DNA from: Acutalibacter sp.
GTDB lineage: Bacteria; Bacillota; Clostridia; Oscillospirales; Acutalibacteraceae
Assembly (NCBI GenBank): GCA_022801475.1
Contig: JAAWSH010000091.1
Location: 1-6,818, forward strand
Length of the DNA: 6,818 nt
Direction: 5' to 3'
In this document: positions 1 through 5,213 of the stretch, piece by piece
Numbering within the stretch: position 1 is the stretch's first letter
Layout of the letters: each line of letters begins with the position of its first letter
Position numbers and translations under genes: made by a program
Notes under the pieces: generated by a model
The model's input: the letters and a program-made list of their open reading frames with translations, nothing else
Database searches by the model: none
What the model was told of the DNA's origin: nothing

Positions 1-90
1 GCCAAACTGCTTGGCGGCACAACGGACGGTAGCATTATTTTCTACAATGTATTCCCCTAACTTGGTAGCTCGGTCGTCGATCACATTCAT
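1..90 (-). CDS. spoIIID: Sporulation transcriptional regulator SpoIIID, 5' end only (runs off the left edge)
   Basis: SpoIIID is a small DNA-binding protein that activates and represses mother-cell genes after sigma-E during endospore formation. Only the first 30 codons are present, starting at ATG (88-90 on the complement). They read M-N-V-I-D-D-R, then T-K-L-G-E-Y-I-V-E, then a T-V-R stretch and A-K-Q-F-G at the edge. This follows, nearly residue by residue, the N-terminus of Bacillus SpoIIID as I remember it (I-K-E-R-T-I-K-I-G-K-Y-I-V-E, T-V-R, A-K-E-F-G). The visible part stops inside the first helix of the helix-turn-helix. The family is usually about 80-95 residues, so roughly two thirds is outside the window. 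A ribosome binding site AAGAGGTG (98-105) lies 7 nt upstream, enclosed by an inverted repeat. The nifU terminator separates it from the iron-sulfur operon, so it is probably its own transcription unit. Identification is by remembered similarity; no search was run. Confidence 0.88.
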   Translation of the reverse strand, partial: MNVIDDRATKLGEYIVENNATVRCAAKQFG

Positions 91-119
91 AATTGGACAC
101 CTCTTTTTGGGGTCCAATT
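91..119 (-). promoter_or_regulatory. Hairpin enclosing the spoIIID ribosome binding site
   Basis: AATTGGAC (91-98) and GTCCAATT (112-119) are perfect 8-bp inverted repeats. In the spoIIID mRNA they would form a stem whose loop holds the Shine-Dalgarno AAGAGG, and the stem ends exactly one base before the ATG. The sequence shows the repeat directly. A role in controlling translation, or alternatively as a protein operator, is inference. Confidence 0.55.
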
Positions 120-164
120 GGGCACCCCACTTTTCGGTATTCCATATATACGCGGGGCGTGGGG

Positions 165-172
165 AGAGTATG
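165..172 (-). promoter_or_regulatory. Possible sigma-E type -10 element for spoIIID
   Basis: On the complement this reads CATACTCT, 7 of 8 matches to the sigma-E -10 consensus CATACAMT, about 75 nt upstream of the spoIIID start. In Bacillus spoIIID is transcribed by sigma-E. The expected -35 (ATATT-like) is not at the right distance: the nearest ATATT is about 29 nt upstream, which is too far. This is therefore only a weak candidate. Confidence 0.22.
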
Positions 173-283
173 CGGGCTGGTCTATCCGGATGGGCCTGGA
201 AAATATCGCGGCATGATGGCATGAAATTTGTTCTTGACACAGAGTCCAGGGTCCGCCGGCCTGGAGCATAAGATCAATCTAGG

Positions 284-349
284 AAAAAATAAGCTTTCCA
301 GCGGAAAAGATTCCCTGGTGGTATCCAGAAAAAATTTCCACTGGAAAGC
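284..349 (-). terminator. Intrinsic terminator of the nifS-nifU operon
   Basis: Bases 293-307 and 335-349 are complementary at 14 of 15 positions. The single mismatch (302/340) is C-A on the plus strand but becomes a G-U pair in minus-strand RNA, so the stem is continuous only in the nifU orientation. The stem is followed on that strand by TTATTTTTT (292-284), a good U tract. Inside the large loop a second small stem CTGG (315-318) / CCAG (325-328) can form. It lies about 80 nt past the nifU stop codon and insulates spoIIID. Confidence 0.8.
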
Positions 350-427
350 GGATTTATATGCTTTGGGGCGATGGTCTTACCATAGAATACTTTATAAACG
401 ATGAAAGGAAATGGGGGGTGTCAGATT

Positions 428-859
428 TTAAAGTGCGCACGCGCACTCCTCACACTCAGGAAGCTCGCCCACAATGGGGGCAGGGTCAATGCCCTGGCGG
501 CGGTAATAGTCTGAGACAGCGGCTTTAATGGCCTGCTCGGCCAGTACCGAGCAGTGCACCTTCACCGGAGGCAGGCCGTCCAGGGCCTCCATCACCGCTT
601 TGTTGGTCAGCTTCAAGGCCTCGCTGATGGGCTTACCCTTAATCAGCTCGGTGGCCATGCTGCTGGTTGCAATGGCCGCTCCGCACCCAAAGGTCATAAA
701 AGATACATCGGTGATGACCTCGCCCTCTACTTTAATATACATGCGCATAATATCACCGCACTTGGGGTTGCCTACCTCGCCCACGCCGCTAAAGTCCTTC
801 ATCTCGCCCACGTTACGGGGATTGGCGAAATGGTCCATTACTTTTTCACTGTATGCCAT
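428..859 (-). CDS. nifU: Fe-S cluster assembly scaffold protein NifU/IscU, Clostridium type
   Basis: This 143-residue cytoplasmic scaffold receives sulfur from the cysteine desulfurase encoded upstream and assembles transient [2Fe-2S]/[4Fe-4S] clusters for delivery to apoproteins. It opens with MAYSEKVMDHFANPRNVGEM, the normal IscU/NifU-N start. The three ligand cysteines are visible: Cys34 in G-N-P-K-C-G-D with the partner Asp36, Cys59 in F-G-C-G-A-A-I-A-T-S-S, and Cys103 in H-C-S-V-L-A-E. An LPPVK motif (96-100), the HscA chaperone recognition site in proteobacterial IscU, is kept. There is no C-terminal NifU thioredoxin-like domain. Oddly, the protein ends in a short acidic, cysteine-rich tail (C-E-E-C-A-C, Cys136/139/141), beyond where IscU usually ends. 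The ATG is preceded by AAAGGA (869-874) with a 9-nt spacer. It is last in the nifS operon and is followed by a strong terminator. Confidence 0.95.
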   Translation of the reverse strand: MAYSEKVMDHFANPRNVGEMKDFSGVGEVGNPKCGDIMRMYIKVEGEVITDVSFMTFGCGAAIATSSMATELIKGKPISEALKLTNKAVMEALDGLPPVKVHCSVLAEQAIKAAVSDYYRRQGIDPAPIVGELPECEECACAL

Positions 860-865
860 AGAAAA

Positions 866-1066
866 TTATCCTTTCCCTATTGTTTTAGCAGTAAGCTGCC
901 TGTATTTTCGATGCGTCTCTAACTCCGGCCGAAACTCCCTGCACCCCTGAAACATCAGATTAATGGCAAGGGTGGGCAAGCTTAGAATCAGAGCCCGCAA
1001 AAAGACTTTACGGAGCCTTGCCCAGGCGGCAGGGAGCATCCGGCGCTTTTTACATATATTTGTCAT
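866..1066 (-). CDS. Possible small protein, 66 residues, between nifS and nifU
   Basis: The product is not recognised. The 190-base gap between nifS and nifU is long for an operon, yet this open frame fills it. Its ATG (1064-1066) overlaps the nifS 3' end by 17 nt, and its TAA ends 6 nt before the nifU ATG. A Shine-Dalgarno-like GGAAGG (1073-1078) lies 6 nt before the ATG, although those bases also encode the nifS C-terminus. The predicted peptide is basic at both ends (about residues 4-9, and the last 20 residues) with one hydrophobic stretch near residues 21-39 ([17 protein letters not shown]), possibly a membrane segment. No known domain or cysteine motif is evident. It may instead be plain spacer that happens to stay open, so confidence is low. 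Confidence 0.3.
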   Translation of the reverse strand: MTNICKKRRMLPAAWARLRKVFLRALILSLPTLAINLMFQGCREFRPELETHRKYRQLTAKTIGKG

Positions 1067-2261
1067 AATCTACCTTCCCGTTTTGAATGGCGTCCCACAG
1101 GGGGGACATATTCCGCAGCCGGTCAATAATCTTTGGCAGCGTCTCCAAAATATAGTCCACGTCCTCCATGGTATTGTAGTCTCCAAAAGAAATGCGTAGG
1201 GACCCATGGGCCACCTCGTGGGGCAGGCCGATGGACAGCAGCACATGGCTGGGATCCAAAGAGCCGCTGGTGCAGGCCGAGCCGGAAGAGGCGCTGATGC
1301 CCTTCATGTCCAGCATAAGCAGAAGGGACTCCCCTTCCACCCCCTGAAAGCAGAAACTGGCATTGCCAGGCAGGCGGTGGTTCCGGCTGCCGTTTAGGCG
1401 GCTGCGCTCAATGCTCAACACCCCATCAATAAGCTTTTCCCGCATGGGGGTTAGCTTGGCAATGCGCTCATTCACTGTGGCGGCGGCGGTCTCCATGGCC
1501 TTGGCCAGGCCCACAATTTCCGCCACGTTCTCCGTGCCTCCTCGCCTGGCGCGCTCCTGCGCGCCGCCATCCATAAAGGTGTCCACAGCAAGCCCTGCCC
1601 GGATGTACAAGGCGCCGATCCCCTTGGGGGCGTGTATTTTGTGGCCGCTAAGAGAGAGCATGTCAATATTTTGGGCTTTCACATCAATGGGCACATTGCC
1701 AATGGCTTGTACCGCGTCGGTGTGGAAGGGTATCCCGTACTTTTTACAGATTTCGCCAATTTCTGGGATAGGCTGAATGGTGCCAATCTCGTTGTTGGCA
1801 TACATAATGCTGACCAGGGCTGTTTTTTCTGTCAAGACGGCCTCCAGCTCGGCGGGGTCTACCAGACCATCGCTGTGCACAGGCAGGTAGGTAACAGTGA
1901 ACCCCTCCTTTTCCAAGGCCTGGCAGGTGTGCAGCACCGCATGATGCTCAAAGGCGGAGGTGACAATGTGGTTTTTACCATGTTTTTTCAGCTGGGCCCG
2001 GGCGGTGCCTTTAATGGCCCAGTTGTCGCTTTCGGTGCCGCAGCTGGTAAAGTAGATCTCGTTGGGGTTTGCCCCCAGGCACTTGGCCACTGTAGCCCGG
2101 GCCTGCTCCAGGGGCACCTTGGCCTTTTGTCCAATGGCGTATAGGCTGGAGGGATTTCCATAGTTTTCCCGGTAAAAGGGCAGCATGGCCGCCAAAACTT
2201 CCTCAGAAACAGCGGTGGTTGCGGCGTTGTCCGCATAGACGTTTCTTACCGCGTTGTCCAT
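1050..2261 (-). CDS. nifS: Cysteine desulfurase, NifS/IscS family
   Basis: This PLP-dependent enzyme converts L-cysteine to L-alanine and leaves a persulfide on its catalytic cysteine, which is passed to the NifU scaffold and possibly to tRNA thiolation. With the ATG at 2261 it has 403 residues, a normal length. The start matches the family pattern (V-Y-A-D-N-A-A-T-T near residue 8). Visible active-site features are E-H-H (His107, stacking over PLP), H-T-D-A-V-Q (Asp182), S-G-H-K (Lys208, the Schiff-base lysine), R-R-G-G-T-E-N (239-245) and S-S-G-S-A-C (Cys330) on the long mobile loop of group I enzymes. An upstream in-frame ATG at 2345 would add 28 residues, but it overlaps the -35 box of the promoter, so it is rejected. 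AAAGGAAG lies about 10-12 nt before the chosen start. It is first in the operon with nifU and sits behind a promoter carrying an operator-like palindrome. Confidence 0.95.
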   Translation of the reverse strand: MDNAVRNVYADNAATTAVSEEVLAAMLPFYRENYGNPSSLYAIGQKAKVPLEQARATVAKCLGANPNEIYFTSCGTESDNWAIKGTARAQLKKHGKNHIVTSAFEHHAVLHTCQALEKEGFTVTYLPVHSDGLVDPAELEAVLTEKTALVSIMYANNEIGTIQPIPEIGEICKKYGIPFHTDAVQAIGNVPIDVKAQNIDMLSLSGHKIHAPKGIGALYIRAGLAVDTFMDGGAQERARRGGTENVAEIVGLAKAMETAAATVNERIAKLTPMREKLIDGVLSIERSRLNGSRNHRLPGNASFCFQGVEGESLLLMLDMKGISASSGSACTSGSLDPSHVLLSIGLPHEVAHGSLRISFGDYNTMEDVDYILETLPKIIDRLRNMSPLWDAIQNGKVDYDKYM

Positions 2262-2315
2262 ATTATTAAGACTTCCTTTCGATTCAGTTGAGGGGTATTT
2301 TTCCCCGGCAAGATA

Positions 2316-2345
2316 AATATATACCAATTTAGTATACTTTGTCAA
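2316..2345 (-). promoter_or_regulatory. Sigma-A promoter of the nifS-nifU operon
   Basis: On the complement, TTGACA (2340-2345, perfect -35) is followed by an 18-nt spacer and TATATT (2316-2321, 5 of 6 to TATAAT). An alternative -10, ATATAT, gives a 17-nt spacer. The start point would be near 2309, leaving a leader of about 48 nt before the nifS ATG. That leader contains a small GGGG (2303-2306 on the complement) / CCCC (2292-2295) hairpin. Confidence 0.8.
2320..2336 (-). promoter_or_regulatory. Palindromic operator candidate inside the nifS promoter
   Basis: The plus strand reads TATACCAATTTAGTATA: a 17-bp palindrome around a central T, with only one unmatched pair (2325/2331). It fills most of the spacer and overlaps the -10 box, a position typical for a repressor. 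Its size and A/T-rich ATAC...GTAT arms are like operators of Rrf2-family regulators (IscR, CymR), which often control iron-sulfur or cysteine genes. No regulator gene lies in the window, so the family assignment is inference. Confidence 0.6.
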
Positions 2346-2414
2346 GAGGAAGAAACAAAGAACGCGAGGATTTTTTAGGAAAAGGTGGAATAAACTGGAG
2401 GAAGAGGGCCGAAA

Positions 2415-2666
2415 CTATTTGGACAAACGGGAGGATAGCTTTTTTGCCCGGCGGTGGAAGAAAACCGCCAGCGCACCGCTGGCCCCAATGCCGACCCCAA
2501 AGGGAACCGCCAGGAAAAAGGCAACAGAGGGCGGCGCACTGTAGCCGGCGTACTGCCCGCCCCACTGTAGGGCGCAGTAGTTGTAGGCCACAGCCGCGCA
2601 CATCCAACAGGAGAGCAGAACGGTTAGAGCGGCGAAAAGGTTGCGCAGAATTTTGCGGGTTTTCAT
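2415..2666 (-). CDS. Small two-helix membrane protein of unknown function
   Basis: I do not recognise this 83-residue protein. It starts with a basic N-terminus (M-K-T-R-K-I-L-R-N) followed by a hydrophobic helix at about residues 9-29. A polar loop rich in Gly, Tyr and Gln follows (about 33-46), then a second hydrophobic helix at 47-70 with glycine spacing (G-V-G-I-G-A-S-G). It ends in a basic tail (H-R-R-A-K-K, then S-S-R-L-S-K). The charge pattern suggests a membrane hairpin with both ends in the cytoplasm. It is probably real because AAAGGAGG lies 9 nt before the ATG and a near-perfect promoter lies about 85 nt upstream. It ends about 70 nt before the nifS -35 box with no terminator visible in between, so some read-through into nifS is possible. 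No functional link to the iron-sulfur genes can be shown. Confidence 0.72.
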   Translation of the reverse strand: MKTRKILRNLFAALTVLLSCWMCAAVAYNYCALQWGGQYAGYSAPPSVAFFLAVPFGVGIGASGALAVFFHRRAKKLSSRLSK

Positions 2667-2757
2667 AGCGGGGAGCCTCCTTTTATTAAAGAATAGATTT
2701 TAGATAAACGCGGTTGAAATCCGGCTTTGCCAGGTACTGGTGGATTCTGTTAACTAT

Positions 2758-2787
2758 ATTATACAGAAAGTGAAGATTCTTAGTCAA
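2758..2787 (-). promoter_or_regulatory. Sigma-A promoter for the 83-residue membrane protein gene
   Basis: On the complement, TTGACT (2782-2787) is followed by an 18-nt spacer and a perfect TATAAT (2758-2763). The start point would be near 2751, giving a leader of about 85 nt before the ATG at 2666. A small CCAG/CTGG dyad occurs in that leader near 2731-2741. Confidence 0.8.
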
Positions 2788-2800
2788 GGAGTTTTGGCCA

Positions 2801-2887
2801 ATGAAAGGAAATCGTAAGGGATGCGGCGCCTGGACGCCAGCTTTCGGGAGGCGGCCAAAGGGAAGGGCGTTTCTTTTGAAAAAGTAA
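2801..2887 (+). CDS. Doubtful 28-residue basic peptide ORF
   Basis: An ATG at 2801 is preceded by AAGGAG (2786-2791) with a 9-nt spacer, an ideal ribosome binding site, and the frame runs 28 codons to TAA. The peptide is rich in Lys, Arg and Gly (starts M-K-G-N-R-K-G-C-G, ends F-L-L-K-K). The stop lies inside an AT-rich hairpin. Against it: no plus-strand promoter was found upstream, its binding site overlaps the minus-strand -35 box, and such short frames arise by chance. It matches no family I know. Confidence 0.2.
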   Translation: MKGNRKGCGAWTPAFGRRPKGRAFLLKK

Positions 2888-2900
2888 ACAAACTTTTTTT
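2879..2900 (+). terminator. AT-rich hairpin with T run, weak terminator candidate
   Basis: AAAAAGT (2879-2885) and ACTTTTT (2892-2898) form a 7-bp stem around a 6-nt loop, with the T run continuing to 2900. It is symmetrical enough to act on either strand, but with a single G-C pair the stem is weak. Confidence 0.3.
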
Positions 2901-2966
2901 GCTTTCCTTGCGGGAACTTGGGCCGTCTGGCAATGTACTTTGGACACGCCCAGCGTTTCCCTGGGG

Positions 2967-2995
2967 TTGACAGACCTGCCAGGAAATAGTAAAAT
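2967..2995 (+). promoter_or_regulatory. Sigma-A promoter of rnj
   Basis: TTGACA (2967-2972, perfect) is followed by exactly 17 nt and TAAAAT (2990-2995, 5 of 6). The start would be near 3002, leaving a leader of about 148 nt before the GTG of rnj, which is long enough for post-transcriptional control. Confidence 0.85.
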
Positions 2996-3039
2996 AAAGT
3001 GTATCTATCTCTTTCGTGAACTTTTAACTTTGGCTGAAC

Positions 3040-3064
3040 GCGGCGGACGCCGCTTTTATTTATA
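3040..3064 (+). terminator. Terminator-like hairpin in the rnj leader
   Basis: GCGGC (3040-3044) and GCCGC (3049-3053) form a GC-only stem with a 4-nt loop, followed at once by TTTTATTTATA. It lies about 40-50 nt after the predicted start point, inside the rnj transcript. It could end a share of transcripts early (attenuation) or mark an upstream transcript's end. The stem is only 5 bp, so efficiency may be partial. Confidence 0.5.
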
Positions 3065-3084
3065 ATTTCTATTATTACTGTTTT

Positions 3085-3123
3085 AGCGCGGCCAAAAGAC
3101 GGCCGGAACCGGGGCGCTCCCGG
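3085..3123 (+). promoter_or_regulatory. GC-rich leader with competing stems before rnj
   Basis: One fold pairs AGCGC (3085-3089) with GCGCT (3114-3118), with GGCC (3090-3093) / GGCC (3101-3104) inside. A competing fold pairs CCGGG (3109-3113) with CCCGG (3119-3123) and puts GCGCT in its loop, so both cannot form at once. The structure ends 12 nt before the AAGGAGG of rnj. A regulatory role is inferred from the arrangement only. Confidence 0.35.
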
Positions 3124-3149
3124 GCTTGCAAAATTAAGGAGGAAGATCA

Positions 3150-5168
3150 GTGGCAGGCAATGAAAAAAAGAATAGTAGATTTCGCCGGCAGCCCGGCAGG
3201 GAGAGGCCCCAGGACCAGACCCTAAGCGGCGCGGCGGACGCTCCCCGCATTGGGAAAATAGCGGGGCCTAAGACCCCTGTGGAAAAATCGGGAGGAGGGG
3301 CCCAGCAGGGACAGGTCCAGCGCCGGCAGAGAAAACAAAAGCCAGGGCAAAAGCCCAAATCTCCGGCCCCAAAAAAGCAGCCCCCCCAGGGAGGCAAGCG
3401 TCAGGTAATGGGCACAGCGCCCATTACCGCAGCACAGCGGGCCGCCCAGCAGGCCGCCCAGGCGGCCCCCCAGCAAAAACGGGGCAGGGGCCGGCCGAAA
3501 AAGTCCCAGAAGCCGCCTATTAAGGCGTATTTCTTGGGCGGGCTCAATGAAATCGGCAAAAACTTTACCCTGTACGAGTGCCAGGAGGACATGATCATCG
3601 TGGACTGCGGCCTGGCTTTCCCTGATGAGGAGATGCTGGGTGTGGACCTGGTGATACCGGACTTTACCTTTGTGGAAAAGAACCGGGAACGTATCCGGGG
3701 GGTGGTGATTACCCACGGCCACGAGGACCACATTGGCGCAGTGCCTTATCTGCTGAAAAAGCTGAACGTGCCTGTGTACGGCACTGCCCTGACCATTGGG
3801 CTGATTGAGAGCAAGCTCAAGGAGCACGGCCTCACCTCTTCGGCCCGGCTGAACGTGACTCCCCCGGGGTCCCATATCCGCCTGGGGTGCATGGAGGTGG
3901 AACTCATTCACGTGAACCATTCCATTGCCGACTCGGTCTCTCTGGCCATCCACAGCCCGGCGGGGGTTATTGTGCACACCGGAGACTTTAAAATCGACTT
4001 TACTCCCGCAGAGGGGAAGATGATCGACCTGGCCCGGTTTGCCGAGCTGGGACAGCAGGGGGTGCTGGCCCTTTTGGCGGACTCTACTAATGCCGAGCGT
4101 CCGGGCTATACCCAAACCGAGCAGCGGGTGAACGACTCGCTGGACTCGCTATTTATGAAGGCCCAGGGCAAGCGCATCATTGTGGCCACCTTTGCCTCCA
4201 GCATCAGCCGGGTGCAGATGATTATCAACTGTGCGGTAAAGTATGGCCGAAAGGTAGCTCTTTCCGGCCGCAGCATGGTAAATGTTATGGGCATTGCCGG
4301 GGAGCTGGGCTACCTGAACATCCCAGACGGGGTGCTCATAGACCTGAACCTGATCAACCGCTACGAGCCTGGCCAGCTGGTGCTGATTACCACCGGCAGC
4401 CAGGGGGAGCCCATGTCCGCCCTGACCCGCATGGCTTTTTCCGACCACCGGCAGGTGGCCATTGGTCCGGGGGACTTTATCATCCTTTCGGCCCGGCCCA
4501 TACCCGGCAACGAAAAGACTGTGGGCGCGGTGGTGGACGAACTGCTGAAGCAGGGGTGTACGGTGATCTATGAATCCATGTACGAGGTGCATGTCTCGGG
4601 CCACGCCTGCCAGGAGGAGCTGAAGCTAATACAGGGCCTGACCAAGCCCAAGTTCTTTGTGCCTGTGCACGGCGAACAGAAGCACCTGCAAAAGCATGCG
4701 GGGCTCTCTATGGCCATGGGGATGCCCAGGGAGAACATCTTTATTGGCAATATCGGCAACGTGCTGGAACTGCACGAGGACCACATGCGTCAGCTGGGGG
4801 ACGTGCCGGCGGGCAGCGTGATGGTAGACGGCCTGGGCGTGGGCGACGTGGGCAGTGTGGTGCTGCGGGACCGCAAGCACCTGGCCGAGGACGGGCTCAT
4901 CGTGGCGGTGTGTTCCATCGAGGCCTCCACCGGGCACGTGGTGGCCGGGCCGGACATTGTGTCCAGGGGCTTTGTGTACGTGCGGGAGTCGGAGGCCTTG
5001 ATGGGCGAGGCGAAGAAGCTGGTTTATAACACCCTGGAGGAATGCGCTAACCGCAAGGTGCGGGACTGGAGCGGGGTAAAGCAGAACGTAAAGGACGAGC
5101 TGTCCAGGTTTTTGTACCGCAAGACCCAGCGTAACCCCATGATACTGCCCATCATCATGGAGGTATAG
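3150..5168 (+). CDS. rnj: Ribonuclease J with a long basic N-terminal extension
   Basis: RNase J is a metallo-beta-lactamase/beta-CASP nuclease with 5'-to-3' exonuclease and endonuclease activity, central to mRNA decay and rRNA maturation in the cytoplasm. It starts at GTG with AAGGAGG (3136-3142) 7 nt upstream. Residues 1-124 are low complexity, rich in Gln, Ala, Pro, Lys and Arg, likely disordered, and include an AT-hook-like R-G-R-G-R-P-K-K (111-118). The catalytic domain begins at K-A-Y-F-L-G-G-L-N-E-I-G (about 125). It holds the zinc motif H-G-H-E-D-H (189-194), His257, and H-T-G-D-F (Asp279). The beta-CASP part shows A-D-S-T-N (310-314), S-G-R-S-M (372-376) and T-G-S-Q-G-E-P (415-421). 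H-V-S-G-H-A (481-486) and P-V-H-G-E (505-509) follow, then the C-terminal domain (about 555-672). Usual length is about 555, so 672 is explained by the extension. It lies upstream of gdpP on the same strand, about 200 nt away. Confidence 0.95.
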   Translation: MAGNEKKNSRFRRQPGRERPQDQTLSGAADAPRIGKIAGPKTPVEKSGGGAQQGQVQRRQRKQKPGQKPKSPAPKKQPPQGGKRQVMGTAPITAAQRAAQQAAQAAPQQKRGRGRPKKSQKPPIKAYFLGGLNEIGKNFTLYECQEDMIIVDCGLAFPDEEMLGVDLVIPDFTFVEKNRERIRGVVITHGHEDHIGAVPYLLKKLNVPVYGTALTIGLIESKLKEHGLTSSARLNVTPPGSHIRLGCMEVELIHVNHSIADSVSLAIHSPAGVIVHTGDFKIDFTPAEGKMIDLARFAELGQQGVLALLADSTNAERPGYTQTEQRVNDSLDSLFMKAQGKRIIVATFASSISRVQMIINCAVKYGRKVALSGRSMVNVMGIAGELGYLNIPDGVLIDLNLINRYEPGQLVLITTGSQGEPMSALTRMAFSDHRQVAIGPGDFIILSARPIPGNEKTVGAVVDELLKQGCTVIYESMYEVHVSGHACQEELKLIQGLTKPKFFVPVHGEQKHLQKHAGLSMAMGMPRENIFIGNIGNVLELHEDHMRQLGDVPAGSVMVDGLGVGDVGSVVLRDRKHLAEDGLIVAVCSIEASTGHVVAGPDIVSRGFVYVRESEALMGEAKKLVYNTLEECANRKVRDWSGVKQNVKDELSRFLYRKTQRNPMILPIIMEV

Positions 5169-5175
5169 CGGAAAA

Positions 5176-5190
5176 GGCGCGGAACGCGCC
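5176..5190 (+). other. GC hairpin just after the rnj stop codon
   Basis: GGCGCG (5176-5181) and CGCGCC (5185-5190) form a perfect 6-bp stem with a GAA loop, starting 7 nt after the stop codon. No T tract follows (the next bases are purine rich), so it is not a standard terminator. It may protect the rnj 3' end from decay or be the first element of the structured spacer. Confidence 0.4.
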
Positions 5191-5213
5191 AGGGGTCAAG
5201 GGAGAAATTGTAG

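Larger units (their letters stand above)
120..427. other. Intergenic region between spoIIID and nifU
   Basis: About 340 bases separate the spoIIID start from the nifU stop, and no convincing gene was found. The left half should hold the spoIIID promoter and leader. It also contains a 6-bp inverted repeat TCCAGG (245-250) / CCTGGA (260-265). The right half holds the nifU terminator (284-349) and a small 5-bp dyad, ATGGT (371-375) / ACCAT (379-383), in the nifU 3' untranslated region. A short plus-strand open frame at 11-271 runs antisense through the spoIIID start and has no support. Confidence 0.5.
2788..2966. other. Divergent spacer between the membrane protein gene and rnj
   Basis: Together with the two leaders, the gene-free stretch spans 2667-3149. 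The core between the two divergent promoters has no recognised gene. It contains a doubtful 28-codon ORF, an AT-rich hairpin at 2879-2898, and a 5-bp dyad CCCAG (2949-2953) / CTGGG (2961-2965) abutting the rnj -35 box that could be a regulator site. Nothing else could be supported. Confidence 0.4.

Noticed and set aside
11..271. 86-codon plus-strand open frame at the left edge
   Set aside because: It is antisense to the spoIIID start and its upstream region, with no ribosome binding site support and no recognisable product.
2262..2345. Upstream ATG at 2345 as the start of nifS
   Set aside because: It would add 28 residues foreign to the family and its codon overlaps the -35 box. The ATG at 2261 matches the normal N-terminus and has a Shine-Dalgarno sequence.
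3061..3066. Perfect TATAAT in the rnj leader as a second promoter
   Set aside because: No -35-like sequence lies 16-18 nt upstream (that region is the GC hairpin) and there is no TG extension. It is more simply the AT-rich tail after the hairpin.
3222..4115. 297-codon minus-strand open frame opposite rnj
   Set aside because: It overlaps the catalytic region of RNase J in antisense, has a biased composition and no recognised motif.
5176..5190. Hairpin after rnj as an intrinsic terminator
   Set aside because: It is followed by purine-rich sequence without a T tract.
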